Below, in pieces: positions 18,504 through 27,221 of a stretch of 64,000 nucleotides of DNA. The DNA is from CAIJXJ01 sp964445115 (GTDB lineage Bacteria > Pseudomonadota > Gammaproteobacteria > Burkholderiales > Methylophilaceae), in the NCBI GenBank assembly GCA_964445115.1, contig CAYUJU010000009.1, forward strand, positions 1 through 64,000, read 5' to 3'. The notes beneath the pieces were generated by a model. It was not told the DNA's origin. It made no database searches and saw only the letters and a list, made by a program, of their open reading frames with translations. The position numbers were made by a program, and so were the translations under genes. Every line of letters begins with the position of its first letter. The first letter of the stretch is position 1.

Positions 18504-20768
18504 GTGGCCGTTGCGACGCCAACTTATCAAGGGCAACATCCCGACCATTGGAAACGGCTGGATAACCGTTTTCCACAAGTCATGGAAGTGTTCGACGAGT
18601 GCATGGCCGATGCGCTCAAGGTGCTGTCGCCCGAAGGAATGAATGCCTACCTCGACGCCGCCGGGTTCCTTGGCCGCATTGGGCGTGGCGCCGATCCCAT
18701 CCTGATTTTCCTGAGTGAGTGGCCTGGGCTGGCGCGCACCTTGGGCGAATCGTCGTTGCCCATCATCATGGCCACGCTGCAGCGCATGTTCAAGTCGCCC
18801 AACGGCAAGGCGATCGTCGGGTTTTTGCAGACCTTGCCGGCGATCGCGCGCCGACTGCATTCGCAGGAACCCTTGCAGGATTATTTCGATGTGATGCTGG
18901 AGTTGATGGACCGGACGACAGGTTCTGTTCATGGGCGACAGGCGACGTTTGCCAGTGAAGGATTGCCGGAGTTTTTGGCCAAGGCACCTTATCTGGTGAC
19001 GCAACTCTCGCTGGAGGGCCTGCGCAACTGGGTGACCTACGGCATCCGCTACTACCATGACCACCCGGAGCGGCAGCGCGATTATTTCAGCTTGCAGTCC
19101 GCCGACAGCAAGGCCATGCTGCAGCGCGAACGCCACGGCACGCTGCTCGCCGATCATGAGCGACAGCTCGACATGTATTTGCGCGCCCTGTGGCAGGACC
19201 ATCATTATTTCGTACCCTATTCCACAGGGTTCGACGAGTTGCGCAAGCCGGTGCCTTATTACGACGCCTTCGGCATCCGCTTGCCCGATGTCTATGATGA
19301 CCGGAACGCGGTGCGCGGTATCGACCGCTACCGCGCCGCACTGGCGCACATGGCGGCGCACCGGCGCTGGACCACGCCGATCTTCGCGGACAACTACAGC
19401 CCGTTCCAGCGCATGGCGGTCGAGATTATGGAAGATAGCCGTGTCGAGTATCTGGCGATGCGTGAATACCCCGGCCTGCGCGCCTTGTTCCTGGCATTGC
19501 ATCCCGTGCCGGGCGAACAGGATTGCGACCCGGAGCGTGAGTCGGCTGTGCGCCATCGATTGACCATGCTATCGCGTGCCGTGCTGGATCCTGACCATTC
19601 TTATCAAAATCCGTATGTCATCGAATTTGCGGCGCGTTTCCACGAGATCATGGCCCGGGGCGAATCCAGCACGCAGGAAATTGCTGATCTCGCGGCGTTG
19701 TTCGTGGCGCGCACGCGGCGTCAGAGCGACCAGTCCTCCAAGGTATATTTCAAGGATACCGAAGTCGACTACCGTGACGATAACCGCCACATGTGGCGTT
19801 ATTACGAAAATAGCGATGACGAAGAGCAGTTTGAAGACCACCGTTCCGCTAGCGAACAAGCGGAGCTCCAGTCGTTGCCACCGCGCCACTACCCGGAATG
19901 GGACTACAGCACCCAGACCTATCGTCCGGACTGGACCAGCGTGTATGAGGTGCTGCATCCGCCCGGTAATGCGGCAGAGATCGATCATCTGCTGCAAAAG
20001 CACGATGCGTTGGCCAAGCGGCTGAAGCGTTTACTGGATCTGCTCAAGCCACAGCAGAAGGTGCGCGTGCGTTACCAGGAAGAAGGTAGCGAGCTGGATC
20101 TCGACGTTGCCCTGCGCTCCTTGATCGACTACAAGAGCGGTGCGGTGCCGGACCCTCGCATCAACATGAGCCACAAGAACGACGGACGCGATATCGCAGT
20201 CATGCTGCTACTGGATTTGTCCGAGTCACTGGGAAATCCAGTGCCGGGCAGCGACCAGACGCTGCTGGAATTGAGCCGCGAGGCGGTGTCCTTGCTGGGG
20301 TGGGCGGTGCAGCAACTGGGCGACAGCTTCGCCGTCGCCGGCTTCCACTCCAACACGCGTCACGAAGTGCGCTACCTGCACATCAAGGGCTATAGCGAGC
20401 CTTGGGATGATAGCGTGAAGGCGCGCCTGGCTGCGATGGATTCTGGTTATTCCACTCGCATGGGCGCTGCAATGCGTCATGCTGCGCACACGCTGGAAAA
20501 GCGCAAGGCGGATAAAAAACTGATGCTGATTCTGACTGATGGCGAGCCGGCAGATATCGATAGCAAGGATCCGCGCCTGCTGATCGAGGATGCCCGCAAG
20601 GCGGTACAGGAGTTGGACCAGCAGGGAATTTATACCTACTGCATCAACCTGGACCCGAAGGCGGACGAGTACGTAAGTGACATCTTCGGCAGGCAGTATA
20701 CGGTCATCGATAACGTCCAGCGTTTGCCTGAAAAACTCCCGCAGCTTTTTATGGCGCTAACGAAGTAA
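18504..20768 (+). CDS. cbbO: RubisCO activase adaptor CbbO (von Willebrand A domain)
   Basis: Encodes 754 residues from GTG 18504, 16 bases after cbbQ. The long N-terminal helical region binds the CbbQ hexamer. The C-terminal VWA domain (about residues 545-750) has the MIDAS motif DLSES together with downstream Thr and Asp residues (ILTDGEPADID), which contacts RubisCO. Its stop lies in the loop of a large hairpin (20732-20789). Length agrees with family members. Confidence 0.94.
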   Translation: MAVATPTYQGQHPDHWKRLDNRFPQVMEVFDECMADALKVLSPEGMNAYLDAAGFLGRIGRGADPILIFLSEWPGLARTLGESSLPIIMATLQRMFKSPNGKAIVGFLQTLPAIARRLHSQEPLQDYFDVMLELMDRTTGSVHGRQATFASEGLPEFLAKAPYLVTQLSLEGLRNWVTYGIRYYHDHPERQRDYFSLQSADSKAMLQRERHGTLLADHERQLDMYLRALWQDHHYFVPYSTGFDELRKPVPYYDAFGIRLPDVYDDRNAVRGIDRYRAALAHMAAHRRWTTPIFADNYSPFQRMAVEIMEDSRVEYLAMREYPGLRALFLALHPVPGEQDCDPERESAVRHRLTMLSRAVLDPDHSYQNPYVIEFAARFHEIMARGESSTQEIADLAALFVARTRRQSDQSSKVYFKDTEVDYRDDNRHMWRYYENSDDEEQFEDHRSASEQAELQSLPPRHYPEWDYSTQTYRPDWTSVYEVLHPPGNAAEIDHLLQKHDALAKRLKRLLDLLKPQQKVRVRYQEEGSELDLDVALRSLIDYKSGAVPDPRINMSHKNDGRDIAVMLLLDLSESLGNPVPGSDQTLLELSREAVSLLGWAVQQLGDSFAVAGFHSNTRHEVRYLHIKGYSEPWDDSVKARLAAMDSGYSTRMGAAMRHAAHTLEKRKADKKLMLILTDGEPADIDSKDPRLLIEDARKAVQELDQQGIYTYCINLDPKADEYVSDIFGRQYTVIDNVQRLPEKLPQLFMALTK

Positions 20769-20789
20769 GCGCCATAAAGCGGGAGTTTT
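20732..20789 (+). terminator. Long bulged hairpin spanning the cbbO stop codon
   Basis: AAAACTCCCGC (20732-20742) pairs with GCGGGAGTTTT (20779-20789). Inside it TTTATGGCGCT (20748-20758) pairs with AGCGCCATAAA (20768-20778), leaving a 5-base bulge and a 9-base loop that contains most of the TAA stop. The 3' T-run is short. It may act as terminator or mRNA 3'-end protector. A second dyad (AACATGCGC/GCGCATGTT, 20801-20820) follows. Confidence 0.65.
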
Positions 20790-20949
20790 CAGAGAAGGCT
20801 AACATGCGCGTGCGCATGTTAAGCGTAGCGTGCCGGAACTAAAAGCTTCCGCAACTTAAATTATGGCTCTCGGAAGTGAGTGCCATGAATCTGGCGCTTT
20901 CCACTGTGCGGATGAAATAGGATAATCACGGGTCAACCAAGGGGGTATT

Positions 20950-21381
20950 GTGAAAAGAGTGACGGATATCAGCCAGAAAATCATGGCGCAGCTCGAGAAC
21001 GTCGGCTTGATTGCCATCGCGATTGCCACGGTGGTTGCGGCCGGGCAGGAGATATCCCACATGGTGTTCAACCACACGGTGACGGTGGGCGACCTGCTGA
21101 TGATGTTCATTTATCTGGAAGTGTTGTCCATGGTGCGCCAGTACATCGCCACCGGGACCATGCCTGTACGCTACCCGCTTTACATCGGCATTGTGGCCAT
21201 GACGCGCCATATCGTGCTGGATATGAAGGAGCTTGCCTCCATGCAGGTGGTAGCCTTTGCTTCGGCTACCCTGATGTTGGCCCTTGCGATTCTGGTGGTC
21301 CGTTACGGCCACGTAAAATTCCCTTACCCGTCGGGCGACGATGGCTCCTACAAGGCCCCGCTCGATCAAGTGCAAAAATGA
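20950..21381 (+). CDS. psiE: PsiE-family (phosphate-starvation-inducible) inner-membrane protein
   Basis: Encodes 143 residues from GTG 20950 behind AAGGGGG. There are four hydrophobic segments at about 15-40, 50-72, 80-98 and 108-128. The pattern LMMFIYLEVLSM...YPLYIGIVAMTRHIVL is characteristic of PsiE-like proteins. The biochemical role of the family is not established. It precedes purC by 11 bases and may be co-transcribed with it. Confidence 0.8.
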   Translation: MKRVTDISQKIMAQLENVGLIAIAIATVVAAGQEISHMVFNHTVTVGDLLMMFIYLEVLSMVRQYIATGTMPVRYPLYIGIVAMTRHIVLDMKELASMQVVAFASATLMLALAILVVRYGHVKFPYPSGDDGSYKAPLDQVQK

Positions 21382-21392
21382 TAGGAACCTCC

Positions 21393-22292
21393 ATGAGCCA
21401 ACCGCTCCTGCAATCCAGTATCAAGAGCCTGCCCCTGCTCCACAAGGGCAAGGTGCGCGACATTTATGACCTCGGCGCCGACAAGATGTTGATCGTGACG
21501 ACCGATCGACTTTCTGCCTTCGACGTCATCCTGCCGACGCCGATCGAGGGTAAGGGCGCCGTGCTGACCCAGATCGCCAATTTCTGGTTCGACAAGCTGA
21601 AGCACATCATCCCCAATCATCTGACCGGAATCGATCCGAACAGCGTGGTGACTGATCCGGCGGAGAAAGCCCAACTCGGCGCCCGTGCCATTGTGACGCG
21701 CAAGCTGAAGCCGCTGCCGATTGAGGCCATCGTGCGCGGTTATCTGGTGGGCTCGGGATGGAAGGAATACCAGAAGTCCGGTACGGTGTGCGGGATTGCC
21801 CTGCCGGCAGGCCTGCAGGAGGCCTCCAAGCTGCCTGAACCGATTTTTACGCCTTCGACCAAGGCTGAAGTGGGCGCACACGACGAAAACATCAGCTTCG
21901 AACAGGCCGCCGCCCTGATGGGGGCCGAACTGGCCGGAAAAGTGCGCGACGCGGCGATTCGTGTTTACAAGGAAGCTGCCGAATATGCCCTCACCCGCGG
22001 CATCATCATCGCCGATACCAAGTTCGAGTTCGGCGTGGATGAGGCGGGTACGCTCTACCTGATCGACGAAGTGCTGACGCCCGACTCCTCGCGCTTCTGG
22101 CCGGCAGACCAGTACCAGGTCGGCAAAAACCCGCCCAGCTACGACAAGCAGTATGTGCGCGACTGGCTGGAGTCCTCCGGCTGGAACAAGCAGGCGCCAG
22201 GACCGGAACTGCCGCCTGACGTAGCGGCGAAGACCGCCGAGAAATATCGCGAAGCCTACCGGTTGCTGGCCGGGCGTGACCTGGTGGCATGA
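21393..22292 (+). CDS. purC: Phosphoribosylaminoimidazole-succinocarboxamide synthase PurC
   Basis: Catalyses the ATP-dependent joining of CAIR and aspartate in purine synthesis. The product is 299 residues from ATG 21393, behind AGGAACC. It shows the long-type SAICAR synthase motifs LLHKGKVRDIY near the N-terminus, VTTDRLSAFDV, the binding segment RGYLVGSGWKEY and the C-terminal LIDEVLTPDSSR. The stop overlaps the next gene by 4 bases. Confidence 0.97.
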   Translation: MSQPLLQSSIKSLPLLHKGKVRDIYDLGADKMLIVTTDRLSAFDVILPTPIEGKGAVLTQIANFWFDKLKHIIPNHLTGIDPNSVVTDPAEKAQLGARAIVTRKLKPLPIEAIVRGYLVGSGWKEYQKSGTVCGIALPAGLQEASKLPEPIFTPSTKAEVGAHDENISFEQAAALMGAELAGKVRDAAIRVYKEAAEYALTRGIIIADTKFEFGVDEAGTLYLIDEVLTPDSSRFWPADQYQVGKNPPSYDKQYVRDWLESSGWNKQAPGPELPPDVAAKTAEKYREAYRLLAGRDLVA

Positions 22293-22588
22293 AGCAACGC
22301 CTGCGCGACATCGCGCGGCATCTGAAAACCGAATTTGCCGTCTATCGTCTGGCGCTGAAACATGCCCGGACGCCATGGCTGGCGAAAGTGTTGCTGGGAT
22401 TGGCAGTGAGCTACGTGCTGCTGCCGTTCGACCTGATCCCGGATTTTATTCCGGTGATCGGACATCTCGATGATCTGGTGATCGTGCCTGGGCTGGTTTA
22501 TCTGGCGCTGAGGCTGATCCCGGAAGAAGTGATGGCGGAGTGCCGCCAGAAAGTGGCTGACACACAATGCGCGACATCAATAAACTGA
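22289..22588 (+). CDS. DUF1232 (YkvA-like) small membrane protein
   Basis: Encodes 99 residues. The core matches the DUF1232 pattern of a hydrophobic helix followed by LPFDLIPDFIPVIGHLDDL. There are one or two membrane segments at about 33-52 and 58-80. The molecular function of the family is unknown. It overlaps purC upstream (ATGA) and the carbonic anhydrase gene downstream (22 bases), so the three are translationally linked. Confidence 0.85.
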   Translation: MKQRLRDIARHLKTEFAVYRLALKHARTPWLAKVLLGLAVSYVLLPFDLIPDFIPVIGHLDDLVIVPGLVYLALRLIPEEVMAECRQKVADTQCATSIN

Positions 22589-23187
22589 TCGCTGGATTCA
22601 AACGGTTCCAGGCCAACTATTTCGGTGGCGACCAGGAACTGTTCGCCCGCCTGAAGCAAGGGCAGAACCCCGGCGCCATGGTCATTGCCTGTTCCGACTC
22701 TCGGGTCGATCCCGCCATCCTGCTGGATGCGCAGCCGGGTGACCTGTTCATGGTGCGTAACGTGGCCAATCTGGTGCCACCTTACGAGCGTGGCGCGGGC
22801 CTGCACGGCGTAAGTACGGCGCTGGAGTTCGGTGTTTGCGTGCTGGGCGTTTCCCACCTGATCGTGCTGGGACACAGTCAGTGCGGTGGCGTGCGGGCTT
22901 TGATGGAGGGTACGCAGGGCGACTTCATGGGCAACTGGGTCAACATCGCGGCCCGAGCCAAGGAGCGCGTCCTGGCGGAATTTCCCGCGGCAACTCCCCA
23001 GGAACAGTGCCACGCTTGCGAGGAGGCATCCATCCTGGTGTCGCTGGAAAACCTGCTGACGTTCCCCTGGATCCGCGAGCGCGTGGAGCAGGGCACGCTG
23101 GTGCTGCACGGCTGGTATTTCGATATCGACAGCGGGCGTCTGATCGCCTATGACGCGGACGCCCACGCATTCCAGCCGCTGATCTGA
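22567..23187 (+). CDS. Beta-class carbonic anhydrase
   Basis: Encodes 206 residues. Zinc ligands are seen in ACSDSRVDP (Cys, with the Asp-Arg dyad) and in HSQCGGV (His and Cys), giving the C-D-H-C set of the beta class. It interconverts CO2 and bicarbonate. In a cell relying on form II RubisCO, which uses CO2 and lacks carboxysomes here, it plausibly feeds the Calvin cycle or carboxylases. Symbol not assigned because several beta-CA paralogues exist. Confidence 0.94.
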   Translation: MRDINKLIAGFKRFQANYFGGDQELFARLKQGQNPGAMVIACSDSRVDPAILLDAQPGDLFMVRNVANLVPPYERGAGLHGVSTALEFGVCVLGVSHLIVLGHSQCGGVRALMEGTQGDFMGNWVNIAARAKERVLAEFPAATPQEQCHACEEASILVSLENLLTFPWIRERVEQGTLVLHGWYFDIDSGRLIAYDADAHAFQPLI

Positions 23188-23251
23188 CTTCGAATCGACA
23201 CGATTCCCGCTTATAATTCAACGTTTTTCCAAGTGAGTAAGGATTTGCAAC

Positions 23252-23800
23252 ATGGCTTTCAATAACGTGCCGACCGGCAAGGATATCCCCAACGACTTCA
23301 ACGTCATCATCGAAATCCCGATGCAGGGCGATCCGGTCAAGTACGAGGTGGACAAGGAGAGCGGCGCGATTTTCGTCGACCGCTTCATGGGCACGTCCAT
23401 GCAGTACCCCTGCAATTACGGCTACATCCCGCACACCCTGTCGGAAGATGGCGATCCGGTCGACGTGCTGGTGATCACCCCGGTGCCGCTGATTCCCGGC
23501 GTGGTCGTGCGCTGCCGCCCGCTCGGCATGCTGAAAATGACTGACGAAGCCGGTCCGGACGCCAAGGTGCTGGCAGTGCCGGTCGACAAGGTATGTGGCC
23601 TGTATGGTCACCTCAAGACCCATGAGGATGTGTCCGCCTGGCGCCTGAACATGATCTGCCACTTCTTCGAGCACTATAAAGATCTGGACAAGGGCAAGTG
23701 GGTCAAGATCGACGGCTGGGCCGGCCTGGAAGAGGCAAGGCAGGAAATCGTCGCCGGCGTGGAGCGCTTCAATAACGCCGTGGACAAGCCCGCCTTCTAA
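23252..23800 (+). CDS. ppa: Soluble inorganic pyrophosphatase (family I)
   Basis: Encodes 182 residues. Family I signatures are EIPMQGDPVKYEVDKESG, the YPCNYGYIPHT segment and the acidic DGDPVDVLVITP metal site. It hydrolyses cytosolic PPi. It lies one gene away from the membrane H+-pyrophosphatase hppA, so the cell can either dissipate PPi or conserve its energy. A terminator separates the two genes. Confidence 0.97.
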   Translation: MAFNNVPTGKDIPNDFNVIIEIPMQGDPVKYEVDKESGAIFVDRFMGTSMQYPCNYGYIPHTLSEDGDPVDVLVITPVPLIPGVVVRCRPLGMLKMTDEAGPDAKVLAVPVDKVCGLYGHLKTHEDVSAWRLNMICHFFEHYKDLDKGKWVKIDGWAGLEEARQEIVAGVERFNNAVDKPAF

Positions 23801-23820
23801 GCGATGTCTTCACCCTCGCG

Positions 23821-23847
23821 AAAACGCCGGCATCCGCCGGCGTTTTG
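23821..23847 (+). terminator. Terminator after ppa
   Basis: AAAACGCCGGC and GCCGGCGTTTT form a perfect stem around a short ATCC loop about 20 bases past the ppa stop. Confidence 0.9.
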
Positions 23848-24066
23848 CTTTCTGCCGTTGGCTTTCACCACACCGTTTTATCGGGTAAGCTTGCCAGGCG
23901 GTGTCGGATTCACGACGCCTCGTCATCAATACGTCTTACGAAGTCCCGCCGAAGCGCCTTGCGTGTTCGGCTGATTGCCTCCGGGTGGTCGCGTTTCAAG
24001 CTGTTCTGGACATGGCAGGGAGTCTTGCCCTGCCTTTAATAACTGCTGGAAGGGAGGGGTTTTCCG
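23848..24066 (+). promoter_or_regulatory. hppA upstream region with leader hairpin
   Basis: A gene-free stretch before hppA. GGCAGGG (24014-24020) pairs with CCCTGCC (24028-24034) and is followed by TTTAATAA, then the very strong ribosome binding site GGGAGGGG just before ATG 24067. The hairpin could be an attenuator or a protective leader structure. I see no clear -35/-10 pair. Confidence 0.4.
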
Positions 24067-26085
24067 ATGGATCAAGCCTTGATGTTGGCGCTGGGGTGTG
24101 CGGTTCTGGCGCTGTTCTACGGGGGTGTCACCATTGCATGGGTGCTGGCGCAACCCACCGGCAACGAGCACATGCGTTCTATTGCGGCGGCAGTGCAAGA
24201 AGGCGCCTCCGCCTATCTCAATCGGCAATACACTACGATCGGCATCGTTGGCGCGATCCTGTTCGCCGCGATCTGGGCCGCACTCGGCAGTCTGACCGCG
24301 GTGGGATTCGCGATTGGTGCCGTCCTCTCGGCCGCAGCCGGCTACATCGGCATGAATATCTCGGTACGCTCCAACGTCAGGACGGCCGAAGCCGCCCACA
24401 ACGGCGTCAATGCGGCGCTGCAAGTGGCGTTTCGTGGCGGCGCGATCACCGGCATGCTGGTGGTCGGGTTGGGCTTGCTGGGGGTGGCGGGCTATTACGC
24501 CTTCCTCCTGATGAGCACCCCGGAGGGGCAGGCAGTCAATTTGTCGCCGCTTGTCGGCCTGGCATTCGGCAGTTCGCTCATTTCAGTGTTCGCCCGTCTG
24601 GGCGGCGGTATCTTCACCAAGGGGGCTGACGTCGGTGCGGACCTAGTTGGTAAGGTCGAAGCAGGAATTCCCGAGGATGATCCGCGCAACCCGGCCGTGA
24701 TCGCGGACAACGTGGGCGACAACGTGGGCGATTGCGCCGGCATGGCCGCTGACCTGTTCGAGACCTATGCCGTGACGGTGATCGCAACCATGCTGCTGGG
24801 GCATCTGTTGATGCCTGCAGTCGCCGGGGCGCTGACCTACCCGCTGGTGCTGGGCGGCGTGTCCATCGTCGCCTCCATCATCGGCACCTATTTCGTCAAG
24901 GTGAACGAGGGCGGGGGCAAGATCATGAACGCGCTGTATCGCGGCCTGATCGTGGCCGGCGTCATCTCGGCCGTCGCCTACTACCCGGTGACCGACTGGC
25001 TGATGAGCGGCCTCGAATACTCCACCATGAACCTCTATCTCTGCACGCTGGTGGGGCTGGCCGTGACGGCCGCGATGGTGGTGATCACCGAGTACTACAC
25101 CGCGACGGAGTATGGCCCGGTGCGCCACGTGGCCAAGTCGTCCGACACCGGTCACGCCACCAACATCATCGCCGGTCTGGGTGTCTCCATGAAGTCTACG
25201 GCGGCGCCGGTACTGGTGATCTGCCTGGGGATCCTCGGGGCGCACCATCTGGCCGGGTTGTACGGCATCGCCGTGGCGGCGACGGCCATGCTGTCCATGG
25301 CGGGCATTATCGTCGCGCTGGACGCCTACGGGCCGATCACCGATAACGCCGGCGGCATCGCCGAGATGGCAAAACTGCCCAAGAAAATCCGTGATATCAC
25401 CGATCCGCTGGATGCTGTGGGCAACACCACCAAGGCCGTGACCAAGGGGTATGCCATCGGCTCTGCCGGGCTGGCTGCGCTGGTGCTGTTTGCCGACTTC
25501 ACCCATGCCCTGGGGGAGCGCGGGATCGACACGACCTTCGACTTGTCCAACCACATGGTGATCGTGGGGTTGTTCATCGGCGGCATGATTCCCTACCTGT
25601 TCGGGGCGATGGCGATGGAGGCCGTCGGCCGTGCGGCCAGTTCGGTTGTGGTTGAGGTGCGCCGCCAGTTCAAGGAAATCCCGGGCATCATGGATCACAC
25701 CGAGAAGCCGGACTACTCGCGTGCCGTGGACATGCTGACCAAGGCCGCCATCAAGGAAATGATCGTGCCGTCGCTATTGCCAGTGCTGGTGCCTATTCTG
25801 GTCGGCAAGTTCCTCGGTGCCCAGGCGCTGGGTGGTCTGCTGATCGGCACTATCGTCACCGGCCTGTTCCTGGCGATCTCCATGACGGTGGGCGGCGGCG
25901 CATGGGATAACGCCAAGAAGCACATCGAGGACGGCCATCACGGCGGCAAGGGGTCCGAGGCCCATAAGGCTTCGGTTACCGGGGATACGGTGGGGGATCC
26001 TTACAAGGACACGGCGGGCCCGGCGATCAATCCGCTGATCAAGATCATCAACATCGTGGCCTTGATGATCGTCGCGATCATCTGA
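24067..26085 (+). CDS. hppA: Membrane-bound proton-translocating pyrophosphatase HppA
   Basis: A 672-residue integral membrane protein with about 16 predicted helices. The PPi-binding motif DVGADLVGKVE and the acidic DNVGDNVGDCAGMAADLFE are intact. The Lys of GNTTKAVTKGYAIGSA marks the K+-independent class; K+-dependent enzymes have Ala there. It couples PPi hydrolysis (or synthesis) to proton transport and is common in sulfur- and iron-oxidising autotrophs. It stands alone between two terminators. Confidence 0.97.
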   Translation: MDQALMLALGCAVLALFYGGVTIAWVLAQPTGNEHMRSIAAAVQEGASAYLNRQYTTIGIVGAILFAAIWAALGSLTAVGFAIGAVLSAAAGYIGMNISVRSNVRTAEAAHNGVNAALQVAFRGGAITGMLVVGLGLLGVAGYYAFLLMSTPEGQAVNLSPLVGLAFGSSLISVFARLGGGIFTKGADVGADLVGKVEAGIPEDDPRNPAVIADNVGDNVGDCAGMAADLFETYAVTVIATMLLGHLLMPAVAGALTYPLVLGGVSIVASIIGTYFVKVNEGGGKIMNALYRGLIVAGVISAVAYYPVTDWLMSGLEYSTMNLYLCTLVGLAVTAAMVVITEYYTATEYGPVRHVAKSSDTGHATNIIAGLGVSMKSTAAPVLVICLGILGAHHLAGLYGIAVAATAMLSMAGIIVALDAYGPITDNAGGIAEMAKLPKKIRDITDPLDAVGNTTKAVTKGYAIGSAGLAALVLFADFTHALGERGIDTTFDLSNHMVIVGLFIGGMIPYLFGAMAMEAVGRAASSVVVEVRRQFKEIPGIMDHTEKPDYSRAVDMLTKAAIKEMIVPSLLPVLVPILVGKFLGAQALGGLLIGTIVTGLFLAISMTVGGGAWDNAKKHIEDGHHGGKGSEAHKASVTGDTVGDPYKDTAGPAINPLIKIINIVALMIVAII

Positions 26086-26100
26086 TCCGCCACAACAACA

Positions 26101-26133
26101 AAAAACCCGTAGGCTTGCGCTTGCGGGTTTTTG
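26101..26133 (+). terminator. Terminator after hppA
   Basis: AAAAACCCG pairs with CGGGTTTTT across a 15-base interior that may fold further. It lies 15 bases past the hppA stop and 27 bases before the convergent yqhA stop, so it may serve both strands. Confidence 0.85.
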
Positions 26134-26159
26134 TTTCGCCGATGCGAGGGTCGCCGGTA

Positions 26160-26693
26160 TCAGTGGTCCGCCTGGTGCGCCACCGGGTGGGACATCAAGC
26201 GGTCGATGGCGGCGATGCCGACCGCCGACAGGACGAACGACATGTGGATCACGACCTGCCACAACAGGGTTTTCTCGTCCAGATTGGGCGCGTTGATGAA
26301 GGTCTTCAGCAGGTGGATGGAAGAAATCCCGATGATGGCGGTCGCCAGTTTGACCTTCAGTACGTTGGCGTTGACGTGCGACAGCCAGTCCGGTTCGTCC
26401 GGATGGCCTTCCAGGCCCAGTCGCGACACAAAAGTTTCGTAACCCCCGACGATGACCATGATCAGCAGGTTGGAGATCATGACCACGTCGATCAGCCCCA
26501 GCACAACCAGCATGATTTTTTCTTCCGTCAGGTGCGGGGTGTCGTGCACCAGGTGTGCGAGTTCCACCCAGAACAGATAGACATAAACGGCTTGCGCCAC
26601 AATCAGCCCAAGATACAGGGGCATTTGCAGCCAGCGGCTGCCGAACAGGATGGCGGAAAGCGGCTTGAGTTTGTTTTGGTGATTGGATTCCAT
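26160..26693 (-). CDS. UPF0114 (YqhA-family) inner-membrane protein
   Basis: Encodes 177 residues with three to four hydrophobic helices and the family's N-terminal segment LFGSRWLQMPLYLGLI, LVVLGLIDVVMISNLLIMV and the C-terminal HMSFVLSAVGIAAIDR. Function of the family is unknown. Transcribed alone, convergent with hppA. Confidence 0.9.
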   Translation of the reverse strand: MESNHQNKLKPLSAILFGSRWLQMPLYLGLIVAQAVYVYLFWVELAHLVHDTPHLTEEKIMLVVLGLIDVVMISNLLIMVIVGGYETFVSRLGLEGHPDEPDWLSHVNANVLKVKLATAIIGISSIHLLKTFINAPNLDEKTLLWQVVIHMSFVLSAVGIAAIDRLMSHPVAHQADH

Positions 26694-26774
26694 GATTTCC
26701 TCGGAGGTGAGTGCGTCTGTGCCCGGATTATACCTTTGTCGTTTCGCAGCACACTCGGTAATGGTGCGGGCGGA

Positions 26775-27191
26775 TCAGGTTTTCTGGGCGAGCCTTTCCA
26801 GTGCGTCCCGCAGCGCTGAAGGTGGGAGGTCGTGGGCAAGCGCCTTCAGGCGCTCGGAGGCTGCCTGGCTGAGGTGGCGACGGGGTTTCTCGGGCCGTCT
26901 TGCGGTAGATTGGACTTGCACTTCGATACGAATTGAAGTAACTTCTACCCCTTTGATTTTCAAGTTTTTTAGCAGTGTCGGTGCGAGCATTTTCAGCTTG
27001 GCCGCCACGGCACCGTTGTCAGCAAACACGGTCACGCGACGTTGCGTAACGCCGCCCACCCGTGTGTAGGGTTTCAGCGCCTCCGGCACGATTTGCTCCC
27101 AGAGGTGTTGCAGTCGGGTCAGGTGGTTCGCCTGGCTGGCGAGGGCCTGAAGCCCGGCGTTTTCCTTGAGAAACGCATTGAGTCTCCGCAT
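26775..27191 (-). CDS. DUF721 (DciA-like) protein
   Basis: Encodes 138 residues from ATG 27191, which has GGAGG correctly placed upstream. The longer open frame to 27431 is only the antisense of the next gene. The DUF721 fold is seen in residues about 25-90 (LWEQIVPEALKPYT, then a strand-rich part). DciA proteins recruit the replicative helicase, and betaproteobacterial relatives next to secA are usually labelled DUF721. The C-terminal tail is Arg/Lys-rich, compatible with nucleic-acid binding. Divergent from the M23 peptidase gene with 30 bases between starts. Confidence 0.8.
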   Translation of the reverse strand: MRRLNAFLKENAGLQALASQANHLTRLQHLWEQIVPEALKPYTRVGGVTQRRVTVFADNGAVAAKLKMLAPTLLKNLKIKGVEVTSIRIEVQVQSTARRPEKPRRHLSQAASERLKALAHDLPPSALRDALERLAQKT

Positions 27192-27221
27192 GCGGAAGCC
27201 TCCAAGAATAAGGGGAAGTGC

